Below are positions 17,717 through 27,658 of a stretch of 64,000 nucleotides of DNA, in pieces. How positions within the stretch are numbered: the first letter of the stretch is position 1; each line of letters starts with the position of its first letter. Position numbers and translations under genes: made by a program. The notes under the pieces were generated by a model, which worked only from the letters and a program-made list of their open reading frames with translations, was not told the DNA's origin and did no database searches. The DNA is taken from contig NZ_LGRO01000001.1 of the NCBI RefSeq assembly GCF_001280565.1, positions 372,001 to 436,000 of the forward strand, written 5' to 3'. Source of the DNA: Sulfobacillus thermosulfidooxidans (GTDB lineage: Bacteria; Bacillota; Sulfobacillia; Sulfobacillales; Sulfobacillaceae).

Positions 17717-18013
17717 TTACGGATTAATCCAACCATCCCATTGCGTCGTTCTTGTAGCCAGCGACATGCCCGGTTGAATGGGCGCTGTAGACGGAGAGGA
17801 GGGCGGAGTGAGAGCCTGTCGGCCCCAAAACCCGATCGGAATACCGGCAAAAACCAATAGGACACTAAAACCCAAGATACGTTTAACCCGCTGGGACATT
17901 AGCTGGATGAGAACGGCGATGATGCCACTCAGCAACACGAGACCTGCTGGAAGGACCCCGACGCGCCACGCGGCGAAAAGGCTCAAGCTTACGCTAACAA
18001 TAACCCATCGCAT
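17717..18013 (-). CDS. Small membrane protein, unknown
   Basis: The product is 98 residues with two to three hydrophobic helices (VIVSVSLSLFAAWRVGVLPAG, ILGFSVLLVFAGIPIGFWG) and a Pro/Ser/Thr-rich tail. It has no ribosome site of its own; ATG 18013 lies four bases after the stop of the preceding gene, so translation is probably coupled. Family unknown. Confidence 0.6.
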   Translation of the reverse strand: MRWVIVSVSLSLFAAWRVGVLPAGLVLLSGIIAVLIQLMSQRVKRILGFSVLLVFAGIPIGFWGRQALTPPSSPSTAPIQPGMSLATRTTQWDGWINP

Positions 18014-18016
18014 ACG

Positions 18017-18508
18017 CTAAAACCGTTCGACCATATGGGGCAACGGGGATCCCGGCAAGACCGGACCCGATTCCGAGGATTCGGACGGCGCAATCGGGGG
18101 AGCCACATGGGCTAACGGCGCATCCTCGTGGGCGGCGGGCGCCACAAACGCTGGACCCACTGAGGCGGCGGGTGATGGGAAGGCGTCCGGGGCCGGAGCT
18201 GCTGGCGACGGCACATGGTCCGGGGACGGCACCTGGGACGAAGAGACGATCCGGGATGAATCGACTGGTGTGGCATACGATTGCGTGGCGGAGGATAACG
18301 TTGTCATCACGGCCATCAAATGCGATTGGAAGGCTTGCCAGAGCGTAGCGCGCCGAGATTCGAGATCGGTCAGTTGTTGAGCAATTTGATGCAATTCGGT
18401 GAGATGACTTTGCGTATTCTGCCAACTTTCGGCTAGCGTCGATTCTAAGGCGTTTTGAAATTCTTGGGTTAACTGATGTAACGCGTCTTGCCACGGAGTG
18501 GTGGGCAT
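18017..18508 (-). CDS. Helical, Pro/Ala-rich protein, unknown
   Basis: The product is 163 residues with AAAGGAGG before ATG 18508. The first 85 residues look like a coiled coil (ALESTLAESWQNTQSHLTEL, IAQQLTDLESRRATLWQAF). The rest is a low-complexity Pro/Ala/Ser segment with repeated SPAA-like units, probably disordered. No family is recognised. Conjugation loci often encode such structural or entry-exclusion type proteins, but nothing here proves that role. Confidence 0.65.
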   Translation of the reverse strand: MPTTPWQDALHQLTQEFQNALESTLAESWQNTQSHLTELHQIAQQLTDLESRRATLWQAFQSHLMAVMTTLSSATQSYATPVDSSRIVSSSQVPSPDHVPSPAAPAPDAFPSPAASVGPAFVAPAAHEDAPLAHVAPPIAPSESSESGPVLPGSPLPHMVERF

Positions 18509-18529
18509 GAGACAACCTCCTTTAAGAAA

Positions 18530-19301
18530 TTAGCGCATCCAGGGCGCGGAAAAGGGTTGAGACCCAAAATCGGGCTGTGGGGTCCCGGTGGGGACCACCG
18601 GATGGGTCATGGTCGCGGCTAACCGGCGCCGGATGGCCTCGGGCGTATAGCCCATCAGGCGACTGGCGGGATCGGCTTGCTGTAACCAGTTGATGACATC
18701 TGTTAGGCGGGACCAGCCATAGGGCACGCCCGGCTGATCGCCGCGTTCGACCCATCGCAAGCGGACGTGTTCCCCATCCGTGGCATATTGCCAAAGGATG
18801 AGCTGCCCGGCGTTATTCTCGCCCAAAAACCACCACGGCGGCGCGGTGCCCCAGGACCGATCCGGGGCTTTCCACGGAGAATCGGGGCCAATGCCGGTCG
18901 GGGTCCACCAGCGCCAGGGATGGCCCGCTTGCCAGAGCGCATACACTAACGCTTGGGGGGGAATCCCAGCGCCACTGTCCGTGGGCATCGCGAAAAATGG
19001 TGGCGGGTTCCAACCCCACCGGATCGGCCCACGCAATCCAGGTGATCGGGGAGAGCGCGCCGATCCAGACCGGGGGCTTCACCCGTTCGGCAATGGGCAA
19101 AATATCGGCGCGTGACACCACGACCAGCGGGGTGGTGCCGGCATATTGCGTCCACCAGAGACGAGCGAGTTCAATGGACGCAAAGCCTCCGCCAACCCAT
19201 AGGGTCTGATCGGCCCGCTCTTGCCAGAGCCAGCCCGTGTGTGCGCCGTATTTGGCATGCGGCGTCCAATACGCCGGCGTGGTGACAAGTGGCGCGGTCA
19301 T
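18530..19301 (-). pseudogene. Unknown plasmid protein interrupted at a C7 tract
   Basis: ATG 19301 follows GAGGAG. The first frame gives a Trp-rich protein up to HGQWRWDSPP, then meets seven Cs at 18955-18961 and continues into a low-quality tail ending at 18813. The +1 frame continues naturally as QALVYALWQAGHPWRW and runs to 18530 (ending FSAPWMR). Removing one C joins the halves into a protein of about 256 residues. Family unknown. Either an indel or programmed +1 slippage on the Pro codons could explain it. Confidence 0.6.
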
Positions 19302-19316
19302 AGCACTGTCTCCTCC

Positions 19317-20585
19317 TTAGACGCCGGGCGAGGACACCCGAGGCGTTTCTGGGGTGGTCCGCGGAAGATCAGGAATCCGATCTGCTAAGGCCGTATGCGG
19401 TGCAATTTGCTGGGCCCACCGTTGATGGATGACGGGATCGAGCTGGTGCCAGAAGGCGACGGATCGCCGCGATAACTGCTTGGCTAACGCGGGAATAGAT
19501 TCATTGGCCGGTTTGTGCCCGGCAAAATACGTCTCGTGCAGTTCGGCGGCCAAATCAAAGGCGGCGGCAGCTAATGTGCGATACAGCCGGGGTTGATCGG
19601 GATGATGCGGTTGGGTGAGAAAGGACTGGGTATCCGCCCGCCACCATGCCCATTGGGGTCGGTCGCCGATGGGTACCGCCACGGCCAGCAAATCCTGTTG
19701 CACGAGGTGTTTGAGATTGTGTTCGGTTTGACTGCGCCATGACGCATAGGGTTGGACGGTCGCCGCAAAGGTGGCTAAGGCTTCTTGTTGTTGCGGCGTA
19801 AACCGGGTGGGATGCTGGCGCCACTGTTCATAGAGGCCGCCAGGTTCGTCAAAATATTGGGCCAAAGTTTTTTGCGTCAGCAATTGTGTCCGGTCCTCAT
19901 GGGTCACGGCGTGCGCAATGGCCTCGTCCAAGTCGTCGAGATCGGGAACCGTGGGTAAAAAGACGGGCGGCTGGTTTTTGCGATAACCGGCCTGAAAGGC
20001 CCATTCCACCGCATCTTTGGCCAGCATCAGCAGCGGATCGAGGGGATAGGCCGCGTGATGTCCGGCATCGGTTTCCGGCACGAGGCGAAAGCGTTCCAAC
20101 CGATCATTGGCGGCATCGACCGGATTCGCGTCAACAATCGCGTCCCACAAGCCCTCCCAATCAGCGGGATCGATGGACCCCGACCGCGGCGGACGCGGGG
20201 GATGGCGAAGGGACACTAAAGGCCGCTCGACAATCATGCCCTGGGGATGGTCGGCTAACCAGGCGTCCGCCGCCGGGCGATCGGTCGGCACGTGGGGCCG
20301 GACCGTAAATTTCTCGACGGGCTGCGGTAAAATCGCGTCGGCATGCCGGGCGGTCGGATGATATTGCATCCACAGTTTCTTCGCGATCCGTTCGGCCTGA
20401 TCGGCCTCGGGCGCAAGATAAAACGTCCAATGACGGGGATCATGGGGTTCATACCCCGGATGACGAATGGTGATGAGGTATTGGTAGGCATAGGGCATGG
20501 CCGGGTTATGTTCCCGTTCAATGCGCGGCAAATAATCGGGCCAATACGCTTGATCATGGCGCCCAGGCGTCGCAGGCGTCGGCAT
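19317..20585 (-). CDS. Large soluble protein of unknown function
   Basis: The product is 422 residues with AGAGGTG before ATG 20585. It is hydrophilic, with no membrane segment and many Trp, His and Pro residues; LDDLDEAIAHAVTHEDRTQL and RFTPQQQEALATFAATVQ look helical. No motif is recognised. It lies between virD4 and the broken unknown gene and shares their Trp/Pro-rich style, as does the 581-residue protein further upstream. These could be element-specific proteins of a related kind. Confidence 0.65.
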   Translation of the reverse strand: MPTPATPGRHDQAYWPDYLPRIEREHNPAMPYAYQYLITIRHPGYEPHDPRHWTFYLAPEADQAERIAKKLWMQYHPTARHADAILPQPVEKFTVRPHVPTDRPAADAWLADHPQGMIVERPLVSLRHPPRPPRSGSIDPADWEGLWDAIVDANPVDAANDRLERFRLVPETDAGHHAAYPLDPLLMLAKDAVEWAFQAGYRKNQPPVFLPTVPDLDDLDEAIAHAVTHEDRTQLLTQKTLAQYFDEPGGLYEQWRQHPTRFTPQQQEALATFAATVQPYASWRSQTEHNLKHLVQQDLLAVAVPIGDRPQWAWWRADTQSFLTQPHHPDQPRLYRTLAAAAFDLAAELHETYFAGHKPANESIPALAKQLSRRSVAFWHQLDPVIHQRWAQQIAPHTALADRIPDLPRTTPETPRVSSPGV

Positions 20586-20626
20586 AGACAGTCACCTCTT
20601 TCCAAATCATGACAGACAATAGTGAG

Positions 20627-22621
20627 TTAAATGGTGCCGGGAAACCGGGTTTCCACAAAATCGGCCCCCGCAGGTGTGGGAGGCACGTCCGCTGGCACGT
20701 GATTTAAGGGATGGTCGTGCTGCGAGGGCGGTGCCGCATGATAGCGCGGCAGGGCTTGAAAGTCTTTCGATAAATCTTGGGGCTCCTCATCAGGCGCTGC
20801 GCTCCAGTCTTTTAAGACTTTCCACGCGCTCAAATCGGGCGCGGTGAGCACACCGGGCGCAAAGCCCGTTTGCAGAATCAAGGTTTTGCCGAGCGGCCAC
20901 CGCAAAATTTCATCCGGTTGCACGAGCGGACGGCCTAACCATTGTTCCGATGAGGACGAGGTGATTTGCGGGCCTTGTTGCGTACTGGTTTGGGTCGTGC
21001 GAATCGTTTGGGTGCCGCATTTTTTGGATAAGGTGTCGGCGGTTTGCGGATCGGCGGTGCCGAGAAAGATCCACATGCCACACGACCCAGACAAAATATC
21101 GGCTTTTTTGTCATATTGTTCCGTCAGTTGCGCCAGCGCCTGCACCGCCAGGAGAAAGCGTAATCCCCGGCCCCGCCCCACGGTTAAGGCTTTGTCGAAA
21201 TCGGGAATCGGCGGCAGATTGCCAAACTCATCCAAAATGAAATTCACTCGGCGCGGCAAACGGCCTTTCACGTTGGCCGCTTGCACCAAAAATTGAATGA
21301 GTTGGGTCAGAAACAGCGTTGCAATCGGATACCGGGTGGAATCCTCATCCGGGATCACACAAAAAATCGCCCAGGGTTTCGCTTGCATCGTGGCCACAAT
21401 CTCAGTAGGCCGTTGACCCATCGGCCACGCGGCATCATGCGCGCTCGTCAGCCACGCCATATCGGGATCGGCAAAGAGCCGCAACGTGGAGGTGGCGGTC
21501 ACATAAATACTTTGCCGGGTTTCCGGCGCGGCGGTGCGAATCATGGCATAGGCTTCCCGCGCCGGATGCCGTTCGGGAAAGGTGGTATCAAAATACCAAT
21601 CCAAGGCTTGGCCTTGGGCATGCGCCATCAGAATTTGATAGGCACTAAAAAGATGTTGTTCTGCCGGCGCCAGTCCGGTTGCGGTGCTATCCGACACCGC
21701 TAGGGCTAAGGCGGCAATCAGCGTTTCCGCGGTATTGCTCCAGAGCACGTTATCCCCGCCCAAGGGCTGCTGCCCGACAATGGCGTGGGCTAAGGTCCAC
21801 GCAGCCCGGCTGGCATCGGCCAACCGGTTTTCGTTTAAGGCCGCAATAATCGGGGCGAGGGGATTCCACCGGGTTTGGGGATGGCGCAAATCAAAGCGTA
21901 AGACCGCATAGCCGGCGTCTTGCAGCGGCTTGGCCGCCCAACTAAAGAGCTCGCCTTTGGGATCGCCCAAGACCAGACATTCTTGGCTTTGGGCCAGCCA
22001 CGCTAAGGTGGGCAAAATAATGCGGCGGGTTTTGCCCACGCCGGGAATCCCAATGAGTAACGTATGCACATCCCCGGTGAGTAAGGCGGCTTGGTGGCCC
22101 CATTGGCCTAAAAAAATCCCGCCCGGTCCGGGACCGGGCGGAGGCGTTTGAGGATGTCCCTGACGCCGGACAGCCTCAGACATTTGGGGATCGGGTAACG
22201 CTAATTGACCCGCACGGGGAAGACTCAATGTTTTCACCGGGCGCAACTGCACGAAACCCGTCCATTCTTTGGCTCGGCGCCAGCGCGCCGAGCCATAGCT
22301 GGTGTGTTTAATGTTTTGTGTCCCCCACATGGACGCGAGCGGATTGTCGGTGCGGTCCGCTTCGGCTTTCCAGCGGAGATATCCCCATCCGGCGATAGCG
22401 AGGCCGGGAATCGTCCGAGAGGCAGCGTGCAACGCGGCAATATGCGTGAGGCGTGGCCAGCTACGCCACGGCCAAAACCCTTGATGCTGCCATAAAAACG
22501 GGGTCAGAGCCGGATCGTGCAGCGCATACAGGCTGAGTAACACCGCCGGTGTCGCGGCCCCAATCAGGACAGCTCCGAGAAACCACGTCAGCCAAAAACT
22601 GGCAGAACGCCACGGCGCCAT
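20627..22621 (-). CDS. virD4: VirD4/TraG-type coupling ATPase
   Basis: The product is 664 residues from ATG 22621 after AAGGAGGGG. Hydrophobic N-terminal helices (FWLTWFLGAVLIGAATPAVL) anchor it in the membrane. The Walker A motif LIGIPGVGKTRRIILPT lies near 190, GDPKGELFSWAA near 225, and the Walker B segment NFILDEFGNLPPIPD near 435, followed by the coupling-protein sensor LLAVQALAQLTEQY. These proteins link the relaxosome to the secretion channel and pump DNA. Its presence argues for DNA transfer rather than only a pilus. Confidence 0.94.
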   Translation of the reverse strand: MAPWRSASFWLTWFLGAVLIGAATPAVLLSLYALHDPALTPFLWQHQGFWPWRSWPRLTHIAALHAASRTIPGLAIAGWGYLRWKAEADRTDNPLASMWGTQNIKHTSYGSARWRRAKEWTGFVQLRPVKTLSLPRAGQLALPDPQMSEAVRRQGHPQTPPPGPGPGGIFLGQWGHQAALLTGDVHTLLIGIPGVGKTRRIILPTLAWLAQSQECLVLGDPKGELFSWAAKPLQDAGYAVLRFDLRHPQTRWNPLAPIIAALNENRLADASRAAWTLAHAIVGQQPLGGDNVLWSNTAETLIAALALAVSDSTATGLAPAEQHLFSAYQILMAHAQGQALDWYFDTTFPERHPAREAYAMIRTAAPETRQSIYVTATSTLRLFADPDMAWLTSAHDAAWPMGQRPTEIVATMQAKPWAIFCVIPDEDSTRYPIATLFLTQLIQFLVQAANVKGRLPRRVNFILDEFGNLPPIPDFDKALTVGRGRGLRFLLAVQALAQLTEQYDKKADILSGSCGMWIFLGTADPQTADTLSKKCGTQTIRTTQTSTQQGPQITSSSSEQWLGRPLVQPDEILRWPLGKTLILQTGFAPGVLTAPDLSAWKVLKDWSAAPDEEPQDLSKDFQALPRYHAAPPSQHDHPLNHVPADVPPTPAGADFVETRFPGTI

Positions 22622-22633
22622 CGCCACCCCTCC

Positions 22634-23215
22634 TTAGTCGTCCTCATCCGCCGCATCCGGCAGGCGATCGTGGAGCATCACCGCGACGCCCCACCGGTCT
22701 GCCATCACAGCGGGATCGGTGGCACTGGGATCCTGCACCGCCCAGTGTGAGCCCATCTCAATGGCTTGATCGATTAAGCGTGTGACGTCCGGATCGGTTA
22801 AGCGTCCCATGGGCAAGACCACCGGAATAATTAAATGGGGCGTCAAAACCCCGAGCACTATCGCGCCAAATTGCCAGCCCTGATCATATAACCGGCTCAA
22901 AGCCCTGATGAGAGATGGGGGCATATCGTAGAGTGAAAAATCAGGGTTGCTGTCGAAATCCTGGTCATCCAACTGGTCAATGTAGGTGCGTAGCGCTTTG
23001 AGGGCTGGCACCACATCGTGCAGATGACCGGTGGGCAACACTCCCGCTGTGAGGCCAAACGTTTGCGTGGCGGGTTGATACGGAAAGGCCATTAACACAA
23101 TGAGGCGTTGGCCGTGAACCGAGGCCATAAAATCATGAAGGGCCTCGGCTAAAGGCGGCGGCAACAACGATAAGGCAGTCGAGCGGTCAAACGGCGTACC
23201 CGATTCAGAAATCAT
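22634..23215 (-). CDS. Protein of unknown function
   Basis: The product is 193 residues; ATG 23215 was chosen because AAAGGAG lies upstream and earlier codons overlap the preceding gene. It is mostly soluble, with short hydrophobic strands (RLIVLMAFPYQP, LTPHLIIPVVLPMG) and an acidic end DAADEDD. Family unknown. It stops 12 bp before virD4 and is likely in the same operon. Confidence 0.65.
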   Translation of the reverse strand: MISESGTPFDRSTALSLLPPPLAEALHDFMASVHGQRLIVLMAFPYQPATQTFGLTAGVLPTGHLHDVVPALKALRTYIDQLDDQDFDSNPDFSLYDMPPSLIRALSRLYDQGWQFGAIVLGVLTPHLIIPVVLPMGRLTDPDVTRLIDQAIEMGSHWAVQDPSATDPAVMADRWGVAVMLHDRLPDAADEDD

Positions 23216-23244
23216 CACGACTTCGTCTCCTTTAATTGAAATGG

Positions 23245-24990
23245 TTAGGACAACTTCGGCGCTTGGGGCGTCTCCTCGGCATAAAACGCTTGGACGGTTG
23301 CCTGATGAATGGCTTGCATCACCCGGCGTTCTTGCGCGACTAAAGCGTTCGGCACCGGGGCATAACGGGGATTGATCTGGCGGGTGGCCATATCCTGGAG
23401 CAAATCCACGGGACTGGTCCATTTCTTGGCGAGCTTCGCTAAGGGCCCGTCATGATCTTTCCACGCGCTCTCGGTGGCATACGAGAGAATCTGGCCTTGG
23501 GCATTTTCTCGCCAGGCCACAAACGTGACGCCTTCATCATACGAGCCCCACCGCCAGCCTTGGTCGGGTCCATTGAGCTTGGGCACACGATCGGCGACGG
23601 CGAGTTCCATCAGACGCGGCGCTTCGTCCCACCGTTGGGCATCCGACCAGAACCAGCCAGGTTGCCGGCCTAGGGCTTCTAATTCGGCATGTACGCGCTC
23701 AAAGGTTTCGCCAATGGCCTCAGCCGGAACGGGGATGGAGGCTAACGGATGGGCTTTGTCTTCGGTTTTCCACGTGTGCTGCACGGGTTGGCCCGGTGCG
23801 GCGGGTTTGACCGTTTGCCGCCGGGCTTTAGTCAACACGAGATCCCAATGCCCATCGGGAGTGCCCGGTTCCGGCGGAATGGCAAACAGCCGGGCTTTAA
23901 ACGCCGGCACATCCCGTACCCATTGAGACGGGGGCGTTTTCGGCGGCAACACCGCATCGGGAATGGGTAAGCCATCCCAATAGGCGTTGAGGGCCGCTTG
24001 CAGTCCGATCAACCGGTCTGCCGGAGCGTCCGGCAATTGCCGGGTCTCGGCCATTTTCAGGAGATATTGATGGACTTCCCCATGGGTCCAGGCGGGATCG
24101 TCATCCTCGGGATCGAGCGCATGGCGCCAGACAATTTTCCGTCCGACTTTAACCTGCATTTCCCCATCGGTGCGCGCGGTGGTGTCCGGTTCATGGGTGA
24201 CGAGCCGGGCCCCCTCATGCCAGACATCTAACGCCGATTGCAGGCCGTGTTTGTGACGGGTGACGCCATCGGGCGCATCGGTGAGCACGCCCAAGGTCGA
24301 GGCTTCACACAGGGCGGGCCATTGCGACCGGGGCTGACCGTGGGTGATAGCGCGATCCAATTGGGCACTGACCACAAAATGGTTAATGCCGACGAGATCC
24401 GGATGCGCCGTTTGGCTCCACAACACCTGGGGCGGACGGGTGGCCGTGTCCAGCAATCGGATGGTGGCTTGGTCGTCTTCGGGACGATAGGTACTGACCA
24501 GGCGTAAGGTGTCGACGGTCGGATCGTCGTCATCCGTGAATAAGGTGGTCATGCCGCGCACACGGGCCGTCCAATCGCCGGCCATCGCCTCACGCCAGAC
24601 GGTATCGGGCATCCTGTCTAAGAAATCGGCCATGGGTGCGGTGGGTGCCTGATCTAACGCGGATTGACAGAGCGCTTGCACGTGCTCCGGAGTCCAATGG
24701 GGATGGCGCGCCGGGACAGCGCTCAACACCTGAGTGAGTTGCCAATGGCGCCAGCCCGCGGCATAGGGATCGGTGGCTAAGGGTTCATCCTGTTGCCAAA
24801 TCGGGGCGTCGCCGTCTAAAAAGCCGAGATGCCACGCGGCGTCATCCGGTGGCCGACCGGGTTTCAGGCGCCAGACTTCGTAATGGGCCGTCGCTTGGTG
24901 CGTGGGTTGATCGGTAATCAGCACCAGACCGGCTTCGGGCAGAGCCGTTTGGATGACGGCATGTTCTAAGGGGATACGCAGGAGAATCAC
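23245..24990 (-). CDS. Large soluble protein of unknown function
   Basis: The product is 581 residues. I chose GTG 24990, which overlaps the helicase stop as GTGA, because no other start has a ribosome site; translation would be coupled. The sequence is hydrophilic, acidic and Trp-rich (WRHALDPEDDDPAWTHGEVH, GRQPGWFWSDAQRWDEAPRL) with no recognised motif. Its tight coupling to the helicase suggests that the two act together in DNA processing, but that is an inference. Confidence 0.65.
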   Translation of the reverse strand: MILLRIPLEHAVIQTALPEAGLVLITDQPTHQATAHYEVWRLKPGRPPDDAAWHLGFLDGDAPIWQQDEPLATDPYAAGWRHWQLTQVLSAVPARHPHWTPEHVQALCQSALDQAPTAPMADFLDRMPDTVWREAMAGDWTARVRGMTTLFTDDDDPTVDTLRLVSTYRPEDDQATIRLLDTATRPPQVLWSQTAHPDLVGINHFVVSAQLDRAITHGQPRSQWPALCEASTLGVLTDAPDGVTRHKHGLQSALDVWHEGARLVTHEPDTTARTDGEMQVKVGRKIVWRHALDPEDDDPAWTHGEVHQYLLKMAETRQLPDAPADRLIGLQAALNAYWDGLPIPDAVLPPKTPPSQWVRDVPAFKARLFAIPPEPGTPDGHWDLVLTKARRQTVKPAAPGQPVQHTWKTEDKAHPLASIPVPAEAIGETFERVHAELEALGRQPGWFWSDAQRWDEAPRLMELAVADRVPKLNGPDQGWRWGSYDEGVTFVAWRENAQGQILSYATESAWKDHDGPLAKLAKKWTSPVDLLQDMATRQINPRYAPVPNALVAQERRVMQAIHQATVQAFYAEETPQAPKLS

Positions 24991-26711
24991 GTCCTTTCTG
25001 AGGAATCTGAGGCCATAGAAGCTGCGGAAGTCGTGGCGGCGGGTTGCGCCGCCGCAATCAGTTGCGCGGCTTGGCGCATGATGCACTGGGGCGGGATGGG
25101 AATGTGATGGGCCACCAGCCAGCGGTGCTGCTTCGGCGTCAAGGGCTGGCGATCCATCGCCTCATGAATGAGCCGGGATGCCTCTTCTTGCGTCAAGACA
25201 CCGGGATCAAAGGGAATATGCAACCGCCGCAAAAGATCTTGCTGTTTGGCGGACACGAGGCGGCGGCGCCAGGGCGCATCTTTGGCCGCAAAGGCGGTAC
25301 GATTTTGCGCCCGCACCCAATCTTCCGCAATCCCTTGGGCATAGGGCAAGGGCACCGGCGCCTCATGCAGCGATTGGGAGCCCTCGGGAGAGACCCACGT
25401 CACCCGCCAGCCGTCCTCGGTGGGGGTCAGACAAATGCGATCACGCGGTCCGGCTTCGAGCCAGGGGCCGGCGGCATCGGCATGCCAGACAAACGGCGAA
25501 TGCCCCAAGGCGTCCCAGGGCAAGGGAATCGGTTGCACGCCCGGCGTCCAGTCAGCCGGGTCATCGTGGACCGCACTGGGTTCTCGCGGTGTCCGCGCCT
25601 TGCGGGGTTTGCGCTCGTCCTCGTCGGGCACCGTCAAGGCGGTCACATCATAGGTCAAGGTATGGCTTTTATCCGTAACATCTAAAATGAGACAATCCGT
25701 TTTGCCGGGCGAAGGCCGCAACCCCCGTCCGGCCATTTGGATGTACAGACCGCGGGATGCGGTGGGCCGAGCCATGACCAGACAGGAGACTTGGGGTTCA
25801 TCCCAGCCTTCCGTGAGCACCGCGCAATTGGTGAGCACGCGCAAGGTGCCGTTTGAAAAGGCAGCCAGCCGCCGCCGTCGTTCCGTCAGGGAGAGCGACC
25901 CGTCAATCCAGTCCGTCGCAATACCCTGTGCCGCAAAAGTTTCCGCTAAATGGCGGGCATGGGCGACATTGACCGCAAAAACGACGGTCTGGCGGTCTTC
26001 GGCATACTGGCGCCAACTGTCGACAATAATTTTATTGCGTTCAGGGGTATCGACGGCCAAGGCTAAATCTTTTTCCGAGAAATCGCCATGATGGGTCCGC
26101 ACGTGCCGCAGCACCGTGGGAGTCACGATGCGGTAGCCCCGGACGGGAACGAGGTAGCCTTGCTGAATGAGCGTGGGCAAATCCAGCCGATAGGCCGTGG
26201 TATCGAAGAAATCCGTCAGTTTCTTGCCGTCGGTCCGCAAAGGCGTGGCCGTAATGCCGAGTAGCACCCGGCGATCGGTTTGGGTCACAAGGCGGTGCCA
26301 CAGTTGTTGGTAGGTCGCAGCCCCAATATGATGGGCTTCATCGACAATAACCAAACGAAAGGGATCGGTGGCATCTTGCGTCAGCAAGCCCTCTTGCGCC
26401 AAAGACCGGGAAACCGTTTGCACCGAGGCCACCACGTACCGCCGGTGCCATTCCCGGCGGGGCCCCTGCACAATCCCGATATCCGCAGCCGGCACGGTTA
26501 AATGCAGCTTGGCGACGGATTGTTGCACCAACTCGTCCCGGTTAACTAAAAAAAGCAAGCGGCCTCGCGACTGCCGGGCCAAATCGGCGGCAATGACCGT
26601 TTTCCCCGCGCCCGTCGGCAACACCGCCAAGACCCGCCGAAAGCCTTGCCGGACGGCCGACTGAATCGCGTGAACGGCCTCGGTTTGGTAGGGACGGAGT
26701 TGGAGTGGCAT
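24987..26711 (-). CDS. DEAH-box superfamily 2 helicase
   Basis: The product is 574 residues from ATG 26711 after AGGAGG. Motifs appear in order: LRPYQTEAV (Q-like), LPTGAGKT (I, about 34-41), VDEAHH (II), ITATPLR (III), and QMAGRGLRPS (VI), the pattern of SSL2/type III restriction-like SF2 helicases. The C-terminal 200 residues are unfamiliar. In a conjugation locus it may unwind or process plasmid DNA. It is also a shape seen in defence systems. No nuclease domain is visible. Confidence 0.9.
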   Translation of the reverse strand: MPLQLRPYQTEAVHAIQSAVRQGFRRVLAVLPTGAGKTVIAADLARQSRGRLLFLVNRDELVQQSVAKLHLTVPAADIGIVQGPRREWHRRYVVASVQTVSRSLAQEGLLTQDATDPFRLVIVDEAHHIGAATYQQLWHRLVTQTDRRVLLGITATPLRTDGKKLTDFFDTTAYRLDLPTLIQQGYLVPVRGYRIVTPTVLRHVRTHHGDFSEKDLALAVDTPERNKIIVDSWRQYAEDRQTVVFAVNVAHARHLAETFAAQGIATDWIDGSLSLTERRRRLAAFSNGTLRVLTNCAVLTEGWDEPQVSCLVMARPTASRGLYIQMAGRGLRPSPGKTDCLILDVTDKSHTLTYDVTALTVPDEDERKPRKARTPREPSAVHDDPADWTPGVQPIPLPWDALGHSPFVWHADAAGPWLEAGPRDRICLTPTEDGWRVTWVSPEGSQSLHEAPVPLPYAQGIAEDWVRAQNRTAFAAKDAPWRRRLVSAKQQDLLRRLHIPFDPGVLTQEEASRLIHEAMDRQPLTPKQHRWLVAHHIPIPPQCIMRQAAQLIAAAQPAATTSAASMASDSSERT

Positions 26712-26721
26712 GATGCACCTC

Positions 26722-27579
26722 CTAGGATGAGGACGCCGACACGGCAAAGAAATCGCCGGCTTTGGCGTTAGCGGGAAATTGTTGCGTGACAAGATTTTGC
26801 GGCGTCACCTTATATAAATCCGGGCCCAGAGACCAGGTGTGCGAATGCGGTGCACCAAAAATTTGGATTTGAATCAACGACCCATCGGGTAAGGCTGTCG
26901 GTAAAATCCCTTCGTCTTGCGGATCTTTCCAATAGACGGGCAGATAGACATTGATCGTGGTCGAGGCCGGAGCCCCCGGTTGAGCGGCTGTCCAGGTCGC
27001 CGTCCAGGCCACCGGATTTTCAACATGCCCGGTCACATTATCCCAAGGCAGCGTGCCGCCCAATAACGGGGAATATTGGACGTTGGTTTCGAGTTGCCAC
27101 GCAAAATGCAGTGGCCAGAAAATGGGTTGCGGTAATTTTTGGGCTTGACTGATGGGCGTATTGACTAAATTCGTGGACACGGCCTGCCACTGAATCGCCT
27201 GATGTGGACGGGCAATGGCATAATACAGAAACCCATGATACGCGTGCGGTTCCAAGACTAAGGCACTGGGCAATGGCAAGTTCCAACCAGGTTGATCGGC
27301 CACGATATCGAGGGGATAGACCGGGTGATGTAATTGACGGGCTAAATCGGCTTGCACGGCTTGACTCCACGCCACCGATCCAAAAGCCGCGGTGATGGAG
27401 GACGCCGGAGAAGTCGACGCCGCTGAGCGGGAAGCCGACGCCTGATGGGCGGTATGGTGGACCGCATGCGCCGGATGCGAAGACGCGGGATGCGAGGCCG
27501 TGGTCTGGGTGCCACATCCGGCGAGAAAAAGCGGAATCAGACTCCATACGACACGGCGTGCCAGAAAACGACTCGGCAT
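26722..27579 (-). CDS. Secreted lipoprotein, unknown
   Basis: The product is 285 residues from ATG 27579 after AAAGGAG. A basic N-terminus and hydrophobic stretch end in the lipobox LFLAGC, so it should be lipidated and held on the outer face of the membrane. A Ser/His/Ala-rich linker (residues 25-65) precedes a beta-rich domain (VEDGT-like strands, INVYLPVYWKD). No family is recognised. It may be a surface part of the transfer apparatus. It lies between the muramidase and helicase genes. Confidence 0.72.
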   Translation of the reverse strand: MPSRFLARRVVWSLIPLFLAGCGTQTTASHPASSHPAHAVHHTAHQASASRSAASTSPASSITAAFGSVAWSQAVQADLARQLHHPVYPLDIVADQPGWNLPLPSALVLEPHAYHGFLYYAIARPHQAIQWQAVSTNLVNTPISQAQKLPQPIFWPLHFAWQLETNVQYSPLLGGTLPWDNVTGHVENPVAWTATWTAAQPGAPASTTINVYLPVYWKDPQDEGILPTALPDGSLIQIQIFGAPHSHTWSLGPDLYKVTPQNLVTQQFPANAKAGDFFAVSASSS

Positions 27580-27658
27580 AACAGCACTCCTTTGAGCAAA
27601 ATAATCAGACACTATCCGAAACAATTCGTGAGACATCTCCAAAAATCCTGTTCAGCCG

